Shown here: positions 7,678-16,196 of the stretch, piece after piece
Numbering within the stretch: position 1 is the first letter of the stretch
Layout: every line of letters begins with the position of its first letter
DNA from: JAWXUK01 sp044432725
Lineage (GTDB): Bacteria; Bacillota; Clostridia; Oscillospirales; Oscillospiraceae
Direction: 5' to 3'
Assembly (NCBI GenBank): GCA_044432725.1
Contig: JAWXUL010000001.1
Span: 124,001 to 188,000, forward strand
Length of the DNA stretch: 64,000 bases
Position numbers and translations under genes: made by a program
Notes under the pieces: model-generated
Database searches by the model: none
What the model was told of the DNA's origin: nothing
The model's input: the letters and a program-made list of their open reading frames with translations, nothing else

Positions 7678-10600
7678 ATGCCAAAAGACGTATATTATGG
7701 CAAAACACTGCGAAAAAGTTTTGCCAGCTATGAAGAATTACTGGAAATGCCTAACCTTTTAGAGGTGCAAAAAAATTCCTACCAGTGGTTTTTGAAAACA
7801 GGACTCAGAGAAGTCTTCAAAGATGTTGCCTCCATCACAGACCATGCAGGCAATATGGAACTATCTTTTGTAGACTATACAATGGACGAAAAACCAAAAT
7901 ATGATGAAGAGGAATGTAAAGCACGGGATGCCACCTTTGCAGCTCCAATCAAAGTCCAAGTACAACTTCGTAACCTCTCAGGAAAAGACAAAGATTCCAT
8001 CAAAAAACAAGAGATTTTTATGGGAGATTTCCCTTTAATGACCAACGCAGGTACCTTTATCATCAATGGTGCTGAGCGTGTTATTGTCTCGCAAATTGTC
8101 AGAAGTCCAGGGATGTATTTTACCCGCACTGCAGATAAAGCAGAAAATCTGACTTTTGGTACCACAGTCATTCCTTATCGTGGGGCATGGCTTGAATATG
8201 AAACAGATTTGTCCGACATTTTTAATGTTCGTATTGATAAAAATAGAAAACTTCCCATCACTTGCCTGATTCGTGCTGTTGGCCCTAAGACAGATGCAGA
8301 AATACTTGAAATGTTCGGGGAAGATGATCGTATCCTTGCCACTTTGGAAAAAGATACCTTTAAAACTTATGAAGAGGCACTGCTAGAAATTTACAGAAAA
8401 CTTCGTCCAGGTGAGCCACCAACAGTAGAATCTGCAGAAACACTGCTGAAAGCATTGTTCTTCGACCCACGACGTTATGATCTTTCTGCAGTTGGACGTT
8501 ATAAATTCAACAAAAAAATGGCTCTTTGGACCCGTCTTTCAGGTGCGACCCTTGCCCAAGCTCTGGCTGACCCTCGCACAGGGGAAATTGTGGCTGAAGA
8601 AGGAGAAAACCTGAGCAGAGAACGAGCCATCGAACTGGATAATTTAGGTATCAATGAAGCCATTGTGAAAATCGCAGAGGGCAAAACTGCGAAAATTTTC
8701 TCTAACAACATGGTTAATCTAAATGGTTTTGTTTCTTTTGACCCTGAATCAGTTGGCATAACAGAGCTTGTCTCTTTCCCTGTTTTATGCCAATTATTGG
8801 ATCAATTCCCTAAAGAAGATGACTTGAAACAAGCCCTCAAAGAAAATTTGGACAATCTTTGCCCAAAACACATTACTGTCGCTGATATCATGGCTTCCAT
8901 CAACTACCTAAACAGCCTAGCTGTTGGATTGGGGAATCCAGACGATATTGACCATTTGGGCAACCGTCGTCTTCGCTGTGTTGGTGAGCTTCTACAAAAT
9001 CAATTCCGTATTGGTTTTTCTCGTATGGAACGTGTGATTCGTGAAAGAATGATCATTCAAGATATGGATGTTGTCACCCCTCAAAGTCTGATTAACATTC
9101 GTCCTGTGACAGCGGCAATCAAGGAATTTTTCGGCTCTTCACCACTGTCCCAATTCATGGACCAAACAAACCCACTTGCTGAATTGACCCACAAACGTCG
9201 TCTTTCTGCGCTTGGTCCAGGGGGACTTTCTCGTGACCGTGCTTCCTTTGACGTGCGTGACGTCCACTATAGCCACTACGGTCGACTTTGCCCCATTGAA
9301 ACCCCTGAAGGTCCTAACATCGGCTTGATTTCCTATCTTGCATCTTATGCCAGAATCAATCGCTTTGGTTTCATTGAAACCCCATATCGTAAGGTGGATA
9401 AAGAATCAGGAAAAGTAACCGATGTCATTGATTATATGACAGCAGATATTGAAGATGAATTTACTGTGGGGCAAGCCACTGAACCACTAGACGAAAATAA
9501 CTGCTTTATGAATCAGCGTATCACCTGTCGTCACAGAAACGAGACCATTTCTGTTGCACCTAATTTGGTGGACTACGTGGATATTTCTCCTAAAATGATG
9601 GTGTCTATTGCGACAGCAATGATTCCTTTCCTACAAAACGATGACGCAAACCGTGCCCTCATGGGAGCAAACATGCAACGGCAAGCTGTGCCTCTTCTTC
9701 GTCCAGAGGCACCCATTGTGGCAACAGGACAAGAGCATAAAAACTGTATTGACTCTGAAGTTGCTTTGCTTTCTGAAGGGGACGGCATGGTTTCCAAAGT
9801 CTCTGGCAGAAACATCGAAGTGAAATATGATGATGGTAAAATCAAAGACTATCGTCTCACCAAATACCTTCGTTCCAACCATGGTACCTGTATCAACCAA
9901 CGTCCCATTGTGGATGTGGGTGATCGAGTGGAATATCAATCTGTTCTGGCAGATGGACCTTCCACAGAACAAGGGGAAGTTGCCTTGGGACGTAATATCC
10001 TAATGGGCTTTATGACTTGGGAAGGGTATAACTACGAGGATGCGATTCTCCTCAACGAACGTATTGTGCGTGATGATGTCTTTACTTCTATCCACATTGA
10101 AGAATATGAAACAGAAGCACGTGATACCAAACTAGGCGCAGAAGAGATTACCCGAGACATCCCAAATGTTGGGGAAGATGCCCTGAAAGATTTGGATGAA
10201 CGTGGTGTGATCCGTGTGGGTGCTGAAGTCCATTCTGGCGACATTCTTGTGGGAAAAGTCACTCCAAAAGGGGAGACAGACCTGACAGCAGAAGAAAGAC
10301 TGCTTCGTGCCATTTTCGGAGAAAAGGCAAGAGAAGTTCGGGATACTTCGCTGAAAGTCCCTCATGGAGATACTGGTATCATTGTAGATGTAAAAGTCTT
10401 TACTCGTGACAATGGGGATGAACTTTCTCCAGGTGTCAATATGGTGGTTCGTGTGTATATCGCCCAAAAACGGAAAATCTCAGTGGGAGATAAAATGGCT
10501 GGTCGTCACGGAAACAAAGGTGTGGTTTCTCGTGTCCTACCGCAAGAAGATATGCCTTTCTTGCCTGATGGAACCCCATTAGACATTGTCCTAAACCCCT

Positions 10601-11457
10601 TGGGTGTGCCTTCTCGGATGAACATTGGACAAGTGCTAGAAGTTCACTTGGGCTATGCAGCAAAGGCTTTGGGGTGGAAGGTGGCTACGCCTATCTTTAA
10701 CGGTGCAGATGAAAAAGATATCGCTGAAGCACTTACCTTGGCTGGACTGTCTCCAGACGGAAAAAGTGACCTTTATGATGGTAGAACAGGTCAAAAATTT
10801 GACAATCCTGTCACAGTGGGCTATGTTTACTTCCTGAAACTTCACCATTTGGTGGATGATAAAATCCATGCTCGTTCCACAGGTCCTTACTCCTTGGTCA
10901 CGCAACAACCATTGGGTGGTAAAGCTCAATTTGGTGGACAACGCTTTGGAGAAATGGAAGTGTGGGCACTGGAAGCTTATGGTGCTGCTTATACCTTACA
11001 AGAAATTTTGACTGTGAAATCTGACGATGTCACAGGTCGTGTGAAAACCTATGAAGCGATTGTAAAAGGGCATAATGTCCCTCGTCCTGGAGTGCCAGAG
11101 TCCTTTAAAGTGCTCATCAAAGAACTTCAATCCCTCTGCTTGGATATGCGTGTTCTTGATGCTGATGGTAACGAAATCGAGCTGAAAGAGGAAGAGGAAG
11201 AAACCTTCCACCCACGTCGTGATGATCGAGACATTGATTTTGATATGCAACAAGATGAAGCTGTTGATGTAGAATTTAGCGAAGCAGGCTTCACCTTAAA
11301 AGAAAGTGACGACGATGACGATTGCACCGTTTCTGGAAGTTCTCGTGCTTTAGATGATAATGACGAAGAAATCTCTTCTGATGATGTCGATTATGGCGAC
11401 GGAGAAGAAGAGGATCATTATGCCGAGGATAGTTCTGCAGAAGAAAATTATGATTAA
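7678..11457 (+). CDS. rpoB: RNA polymerase beta subunit RpoB
   Basis: Beta subunit of RNA polymerase, 1259 residues. The rifampicin-binding segment at about 483-540 (SPLSQFMDQTNPLAELTHKR, then RRLSALGPGGLSRD) has the wild-type Asp, His and Ser of sensitive enzymes. The C-terminal clamp region GGQRFGEMEVWALEAYGAAY is standard. The last 80 or so residues, after MRVLDADGNEIELKEEEEE, form a strongly acidic Asp/Glu tail not needed for the conserved fold. The start is ATG at 7678, matching the usual family N-terminus, although the ribosome site is weak (GCGAG upstream). The gene is not preceded by rplJ-rplL. rpoC follows after 15 bases. Confidence 0.98.
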   Translation: MPKDVYYGKTLRKSFASYEELLEMPNLLEVQKNSYQWFLKTGLREVFKDVASITDHAGNMELSFVDYTMDEKPKYDEEECKARDATFAAPIKVQVQLRNLSGKDKDSIKKQEIFMGDFPLMTNAGTFIINGAERVIVSQIVRSPGMYFTRTADKAENLTFGTTVIPYRGAWLEYETDLSDIFNVRIDKNRKLPITCLIRAVGPKTDAEILEMFGEDDRILATLEKDTFKTYEEALLEIYRKLRPGEPPTVESAETLLKALFFDPRRYDLSAVGRYKFNKKMALWTRLSGATLAQALADPRTGEIVAEEGENLSRERAIELDNLGINEAIVKIAEGKTAKIFSNNMVNLNGFVSFDPESVGITELVSFPVLCQLLDQFPKEDDLKQALKENLDNLCPKHITVADIMASINYLNSLAVGLGNPDDIDHLGNRRLRCVGELLQNQFRIGFSRMERVIRERMIIQDMDVVTPQSLINIRPVTAAIKEFFGSSPLSQFMDQTNPLAELTHKRRLSALGPGGLSRDRASFDVRDVHYSHYGRLCPIETPEGPNIGLISYLASYARINRFGFIETPYRKVDKESGKVTDVIDYMTADIEDEFTVGQATEPLDENNCFMNQRITCRHRNETISVAPNLVDYVDISPKMMVSIATAMIPFLQNDDANRALMGANMQRQAVPLLRPEAPIVATGQEHKNCIDSEVALLSEGDGMVSKVSGRNIEVKYDDGKIKDYRLTKYLRSNHGTCINQRPIVDVGDRVEYQSVLADGPSTEQGEVALGRNILMGFMTWEGYNYEDAILLNERIVRDDVFTSIHIEEYETEARDTKLGAEEITRDIPNVGEDALKDLDERGVIRVGAEVHSGDILVGKVTPKGETDLTAEERLLRAIFGEKAREVRDTSLKVPHGDTGIIVDVKVFTRDNGDELSPGVNMVVRVYIAQKRKISVGDKMAGRHGNKGVVSRVLPQEDMPFLPDGTPLDIVLNPLGVPSRMNIGQVLEVHLGYAAKALGWKVATPIFNGADEKDIAEALTLAGLSPDGKSDLYDGRTGQKFDNPVTVGYVYFLKLHHLVDDKIHARSTGPYSLVTQQPLGGKAQFGGQRFGEMEVWALEAYGAAYTLQEILTVKSDDVTGRVKTYEAIVKGHNVPRPGVPESFKVLIKELQSLCLDMRVLDADGNEIELKEEEEETFHPRRDDRDIDFDMQQDEAVDVEFSEAGFTLKESDDDDDCTVSGSSRALDDNDEEISSDDVDYGDGEEEDHYAEDSSAEENYD

Positions 11458-11472
11458 GGGAGGAATGAAAAT

Positions 11473-14400
11473 ATGAGTTATACTGAATTTGATGCAATCC
11501 GGATTGGAATTGCCTCCCCAGAACAAATTTTTGAATGGTCTTTTGGTGAGGTGAAAAAGCCAGAAACCATCAATTATCGTACCTTGAAACCCGAGCGTGA
11601 TGGTTTGTTTTGTGAAAAAATCTTTGGCCCAACAAAAGACTGGGAATGTCACTGTGGAAAATATAAAAAAATTCGCTACAAAGGGAAGGTTTGTGACCGT
11701 TGTGGAGTAGAAGTGACCAAAGCAAAAGTAAGACGTGAACGTATGGGGCACATCGAGCTTGCAGCACCTGTCTCTCACATCTGGTATTTCAAAGGAATTC
11801 CTTCTCGTATGGGACTTCTTTTGGATATTAGTCCTCGTATTTTGGAAAAAGTCCTTTATTTTGCCTCTTATATTGTCACAGACCCAGGGATGACACCCTT
11901 GGCCAAAAATCAAATCTTGACTGAAAAAGAATATTTTGATATGCGTGAAAAATATGAGGATGATTTTCAGGCTGGTATGGGTGCAGAATCTATCAAAAAA
12001 CTGTTGCAGGATTTAGATTTAGAAGCCATGTCAACACAGCTTCGCAGCGAGTTGAAAGAAGCTTCTAGACAAAAAAAAGGAAGAATCGTAAAGCGTTTAG
12101 AAGTGGTTGATGCCTTCCGTTCTTCAGGTAACAAGCCAGAATGGATGATTATTGACTATCTTCCAGTCATTCCCCCAGAAATTCGTCCCATGGTGCAACT
12201 GGATGGTGGACGTTTTGCTTCTTCTGACTTAAATGACCTTTATCGTCGTGTGATCAATCGAAATAATCGTCTGAAACGTCTGATTCAACTTTCAGCACCA
12301 GACATTATTGTCAGAAATGAAAAAAGAATGTTGCAAGAAGCAGTAGATGCCCTGATCGACAATGGTCGTCGTGGCAGAGCTGTCACAGGCGCCAACAATC
12401 GTGCCTTGAAATCCCTCTCTGATATGCTAAAAGGAAAGCAAGGACGTTTCCGTCAAAACCTTTTGGGGAAACGTGTGGACTATTCTGGTCGTTCTGTTAT
12501 CGTGGTGGGGCCTTCTTTGAAATTATATCAATGTGGTCTACCAAAGGAAATGGCGATTGAGTTGTTCCGTCCTTTTGTCATGAAAAAATTGGTGGAAGAT
12601 GGTGTTGCAACTAACATCAAATCTGCCAAGAAAAAAGTGGATAAGGGAGAAGCAGTGGTCTGGGATGCATTGGAATTTGTCATCAAAGAACACCCTGTTA
12701 TGCTAAACCGTGCACCTACTTTGCACAGATTGGGGATTCAAGCTTTTGAACCTGTCCTAGTAGAAGGTCGAGCTATTAAATTGCATCCCCTTGTATGTAC
12801 TGCGTTTAACGCTGACTTCGACGGAGACCAAATGGCGGTTCACGTACCTCTATCCGCAGAAGCACAAACAGAAGCTCGTGTGCTTATGCTCTCAGCAAAC
12901 AACTTGCTTCGCCCTCAAGATGGAGGTCCTGTTACCATCCCTTCACAAGATATGGTGTTGGGTGCTTATTACCTCACTTATGACCGTGATACAGAAACAG
13001 GAACTGGAAACATCTTTGCATCAGAAGACGAGGCAATGCTTGCCTATGCAGCAGAAGCTGTCACTCTTCATGCCCCTGTCCGAGTGAGAATGTTTAAAGA
13101 AATAGATGGGGTAATGCAACACAGATTGGTAAGCACCACTGTGGGACGTTTGATTTATAATGAAGCAATTCCTCAAGATTTGGGCTTTGTAGACAGAACA
13201 AACCCAGAAACCATGTTTGACCCAGAGGTTAACTTTGTGGTAGGGAAGAAACAATTAGAGAAAATCATTGATAAATGTATCAATAAACACGGTTTCACTG
13301 TGTCAGCCAGTGTTCTTGATGCATTGAAAGATTTGGGGTATAAATATTCCACCCGTGGAGCATTGACCGTTTCTATTTCTGACATGACTGTGCCAGAGAA
13401 AAAATATGAATTGGTCAAAGCGACAGAACAAGAAATTGTGAAAATTGAAAACCAATTCCGTCGTGGTTTTATCACAAACGAAGAAAGATATCGTCTTTCT
13501 GTGGAAGCTTGGGAAAAAACCACAGCAGATGTGACCAAAGCACTTCAAGAAAATATGGATCGATATAATCCTATCTTCATGATGGCTGATTCTGGAGCTC
13601 GGGGTTCAGAATCACAAATCCGTCAACTAGCAGGGATGCGTGGATTGATGTCTGATACCACCGGACGCACCATCGAAATCCCAATCAAAGCAAACTTCCG
13701 TGAGGGGCTCTCTGTGCTAGAATACTTCATCTCTTCCAGAGGTGCTCGGAAAGGGATGGCTGATACGGCACTTCGTACTGCTGACTCAGGATATTTGACA
13801 CGTCGTTTGGTTGACGTTTCTCAAGAAGTGATCATTCGTGAGGACGACTGTGGCACAGAGGAAGGCATCATTGTCAGCGAAATCGAAGAATTGGGCAATA
13901 CCATTGAAACATTGGCAGAACGTATCCACGGAAGATTCTTGGTGGCAGATTTGCACAGCCCAAAAACAGGGGAGCTGCTCTTTGACAAAAACACTATGCT
14001 AAACAAAGAGGATATTTCAGTGATTGATGCCCATGGTATCAAAGAAATGAAACTACGCTCAGTTCTTTCCTGTCGTGCCAGAAGTGGTGTTTGTAGCAAG
14101 TGCTATGGGGTCAACCTTGCCATTGGTGGTGTGGTTGGTGCAGGGGAAGCAGTTGGTATCATTGCAGCCCAATCAATTGGAGAACCTGGAACCCAGCTCA
14201 CCATGCGTACTTTCCACACAGGTGGGGTTTCTGGTGTGGATATCACCCAAGGTTTGCCACGGGTTGAAGAGCTTTTTGAAGCAAGAAAACCGAAGAAAAT
14301 GGCACAACTCGCCGAGATTTCAGGAGAAGTCTCCATTGAAGAAGTAAAGCGTACCATGGTGGATCTGACGATTACAGCGACAGATGGTGAAGTGGTGACC

Positions 14401-15270
14401 TATCCTTTACCTGTGAGCGCTGGGATTCGTGTGAAACATGGAGACCATGTGGACAAAGGCTTTGCATTAACAGATGGCGCTCTCTATCCACAAGAAGTGC
14501 TTCGAGTGCGTGGGGTTTCTGATTGTCACAACTACCTCATCCGTGAGGTGCAAAAAGTGTATCGTCAACAAGGGGTTGATACCAACGACAAGCATATTGA
14601 AGTCATTGTAAGACAAATGATGCGTAAAGTTCGTGTGGAAGAAGCAGGAAGTTCTGAACTTTTGTCAGGTTCTACTGTGGATGTGATTGAATATCATGAC
14701 GCTTTAAATGCGATCAAAGCCAGAATTGAACAAGGGGAAGTAGATGAAATGGGTGAGGCATTAGAGTTGCCAACATGCACCAACCTGTTGATGGGGATTA
14801 CGAAAGCCTCTCTTGCAACTGACTCTTTCCTTTCTGCTGCCTCCTTCCAAGAGACAAACAAAGTCTTAACAGAAGCAGCCATCAAAGGTAAAGTTGATCA
14901 CCTATTAGGATTGAAAGAAAATGTTATCATTGGTAAGCTCATTCCTGCAGGTTCTGGTTTATCTCAATATCGACGCTCTGTTCCCATTGATGAAAATGGT
15001 AATGAGTTAGGTGCAAAACCAAAGGCACCTGTCATAGAGCCTGATCATTATTCTGGTGCAGATCTCTTTGGAGATGATGACGATGATGATGAATTCGACG
15101 AATTTGATATGGATTTGGACGACATCGACGATTATCTTGATGTTGATGAAACAGAAGCATCAGATAAAGTTCCAGAAGAAGATAGCTTCAAAGAAGATGA
15201 GCTTCCAGAGGAAGATATCCCAGAAGATTTCCAAGAAGATAATTTTAAAGATTTAGCAGATGAATTTTAA
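11473..15270 (+). CDS. rpoC: RNA polymerase beta' subunit RpoC
   Basis: Beta' subunit, 1265 residues, carrying the catalytic Mg site NADFDGDQMAVH (about 445-456). Other marks are the N-terminal zinc ribbon CHCGKYKK...CDRCG (about 58-78), the bridge/trigger region with SGARGSESQIRQLAGMRGLM, and the second zinc site CRARSGVCSKCYG. As in RpoB, the last 70 residues form an acidic tail (from about 1197), including DDDDDDEFDEFDMDLDDIDD. The start follows GGGAGGAATGAAAAT, a strong site. Transcribed with rpoB and closed by a strong terminator. Confidence 0.98.
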   Translation: MSYTEFDAIRIGIASPEQIFEWSFGEVKKPETINYRTLKPERDGLFCEKIFGPTKDWECHCGKYKKIRYKGKVCDRCGVEVTKAKVRRERMGHIELAAPVSHIWYFKGIPSRMGLLLDISPRILEKVLYFASYIVTDPGMTPLAKNQILTEKEYFDMREKYEDDFQAGMGAESIKKLLQDLDLEAMSTQLRSELKEASRQKKGRIVKRLEVVDAFRSSGNKPEWMIIDYLPVIPPEIRPMVQLDGGRFASSDLNDLYRRVINRNNRLKRLIQLSAPDIIVRNEKRMLQEAVDALIDNGRRGRAVTGANNRALKSLSDMLKGKQGRFRQNLLGKRVDYSGRSVIVVGPSLKLYQCGLPKEMAIELFRPFVMKKLVEDGVATNIKSAKKKVDKGEAVVWDALEFVIKEHPVMLNRAPTLHRLGIQAFEPVLVEGRAIKLHPLVCTAFNADFDGDQMAVHVPLSAEAQTEARVLMLSANNLLRPQDGGPVTIPSQDMVLGAYYLTYDRDTETGTGNIFASEDEAMLAYAAEAVTLHAPVRVRMFKEIDGVMQHRLVSTTVGRLIYNEAIPQDLGFVDRTNPETMFDPEVNFVVGKKQLEKIIDKCINKHGFTVSASVLDALKDLGYKYSTRGALTVSISDMTVPEKKYELVKATEQEIVKIENQFRRGFITNEERYRLSVEAWEKTTADVTKALQENMDRYNPIFMMADSGARGSESQIRQLAGMRGLMSDTTGRTIEIPIKANFREGLSVLEYFISSRGARKGMADTALRTADSGYLTRRLVDVSQEVIIREDDCGTEEGIIVSEIEELGNTIETLAERIHGRFLVADLHSPKTGELLFDKNTMLNKEDISVIDAHGIKEMKLRSVLSCRARSGVCSKCYGVNLAIGGVVGAGEAVGIIAAQSIGEPGTQLTMRTFHTGGVSGVDITQGLPRVEELFEARKPKKMAQLAEISGEVSIEEVKRTMVDLTITATDGEVVTYPLPVSAGIRVKHGDHVDKGFALTDGALYPQEVLRVRGVSDCHNYLIREVQKVYRQQGVDTNDKHIEVIVRQMMRKVRVEEAGSSELLSGSTVDVIEYHDALNAIKARIEQGEVDEMGEALELPTCTNLLMGITKASLATDSFLSAASFQETNKVLTEAAIKGKVDHLLGLKENVIIGKLIPAGSGLSQYRRSVPIDENGNELGAKPKAPVIEPDHYSGADLFGDDDDDDEFDEFDMDLDDIDDYLDVDETEASDKVPEEDSFKEDELPEEDIPEDFQEDNFKDLADEF

Positions 15271-15288
15271 AGGTTGACTTCTACAATG

Positions 15289-15322
15289 AATCCCCCTGAT
15301 TATAATAATCAGGGGGATTTTT
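15289..15322 (+). terminator. rho-independent terminator after rpoC
   Basis: AATCCCCCTGAT (15289-15300) pairs perfectly with ATCAGGGGGATT (15308-15319), followed by a T-rich run. Confidence 0.93.
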
Positions 15323-15345
15323 GTTGGAGTATACTTCTATTATTT

Positions 15346-16083
15346 TTATATTTTTTCTGCATTTTTACGATAAAATTCTAAAGTAGGGAAGGGATAGTCC
15401 AGCTGACTCAAAAGATATCCTTCTGCCAACAGGGACAGTGGCTTCATTTGATCTAAGGCAAAATGAAATATTTTTTTGGGAGGAGCATTCACAATATAGC
15501 GTAATGCAGATAAGGTGCTTGGCGAAAGAGAAAAGCTTTTACCACCACATTTTTGACAAAAGACAATACCATCTTGCAAGGAAAACTGTGGGGCTTGTGG
15601 ATTTACTTCGTGACAATAGAAACAACTTCCTGTCATTGGTTCATATCCTGCTTGACAAGCCACACGCAGCTCAAAAACTGATTTTACCATTTCTAAAGTT
15701 AAATCCTGTCGCATATCCAATGCAAATAAGCAATTAAGTAGTAAAGAAAGTAAATCATCTTGGGGAACCCCTTCCATAGAGAGGAGCTCTCCCACCTCTG
15801 CAAAATAGCAAGCAAGAGAAAAACGCAAAAAATCTTGGGGTAAATGGGAAAACAATCGCTCGATACTGACTTCTTTCACAGACCAACGCCCTTTTCTCTG
15901 GTACAAAACAAATTCTGCCCAAACAAGTTGTTGGCATCCAGCAGAAAGTTGGCTTCCTTTTTTTCGACAACCACTGGCTGATACTGTTATTTTGCCCATA
16001 TCTTTGCTTAATAAGGTTAGTATTTTATCTGATTCTTTGTAAGCTACTTCTCGTAATACCAAAGCATTGGTAGTTAAATGCAT
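15346..16083 (-). CDS. recO: DNA repair protein RecO
   Basis: RecO, with RecF and RecR, loads RecA on SSB-coated single strands. The 245-residue protein has an N-terminal OB-fold (TTNALVLREVAYKESDKIL) and an all-helical middle with a four-cysteine zinc site (CFYCHEV near 152-158 and CQKCGG near 175-180), as in many RecO proteins. The ATG follows CAGAGGTGAAATAATC on the minus strand. It sits downstream of the DivIVA-like gene but is separated from it by a terminator-like hairpin. Confidence 0.92.
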   Translation of the reverse strand: MHLTTNALVLREVAYKESDKILTLLSKDMGKITVSASGCRKKGSQLSAGCQQLVWAEFVLYQRKGRWSVKEVSIERLFSHLPQDFLRFSLACYFAEVGELLSMEGVPQDDLLSLLLNCLFALDMRQDLTLEMVKSVFELRVACQAGYEPMTGSCFYCHEVNPQAPQFSLQDGIVFCQKCGGKSFSLSPSTLSALRYIVNAPPKKIFHFALDQMKPLSLLAEGYLLSQLDYPFPTLEFYRKNAEKI

Positions 16084-16100
16084 GATTATTTCACCTCTGT

Positions 16101-16138
16101 AAAAAAATCTGTGAACTTCTTAACATAGAAGCTCACAG
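16101..16138 (-). terminator. terminator of the DivIVA-like gene
   Basis: On the minus strand CTGTGA-G-CTTCT pairs with AGAAG-T-TCACAG (plus positions 16109-16120 and 16127-16138, one mismatch), followed by ATTTTTTT. It lies between the long coiled-coil gene and recO. Confidence 0.8.
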
Positions 16139-16196
16139 ATTACTTTTGTTTTAAGAGAACCAGTCATAAACAAGCGTAAGACTGTTTCAGTTCCCC

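Noticed and set aside
9631..9972. Long open frames antisense to rpoB, rpoC, gltB and dnaE
   Set aside because: They lack ribosome sites and promoters and mirror the codon bias of the genes on the other strand.
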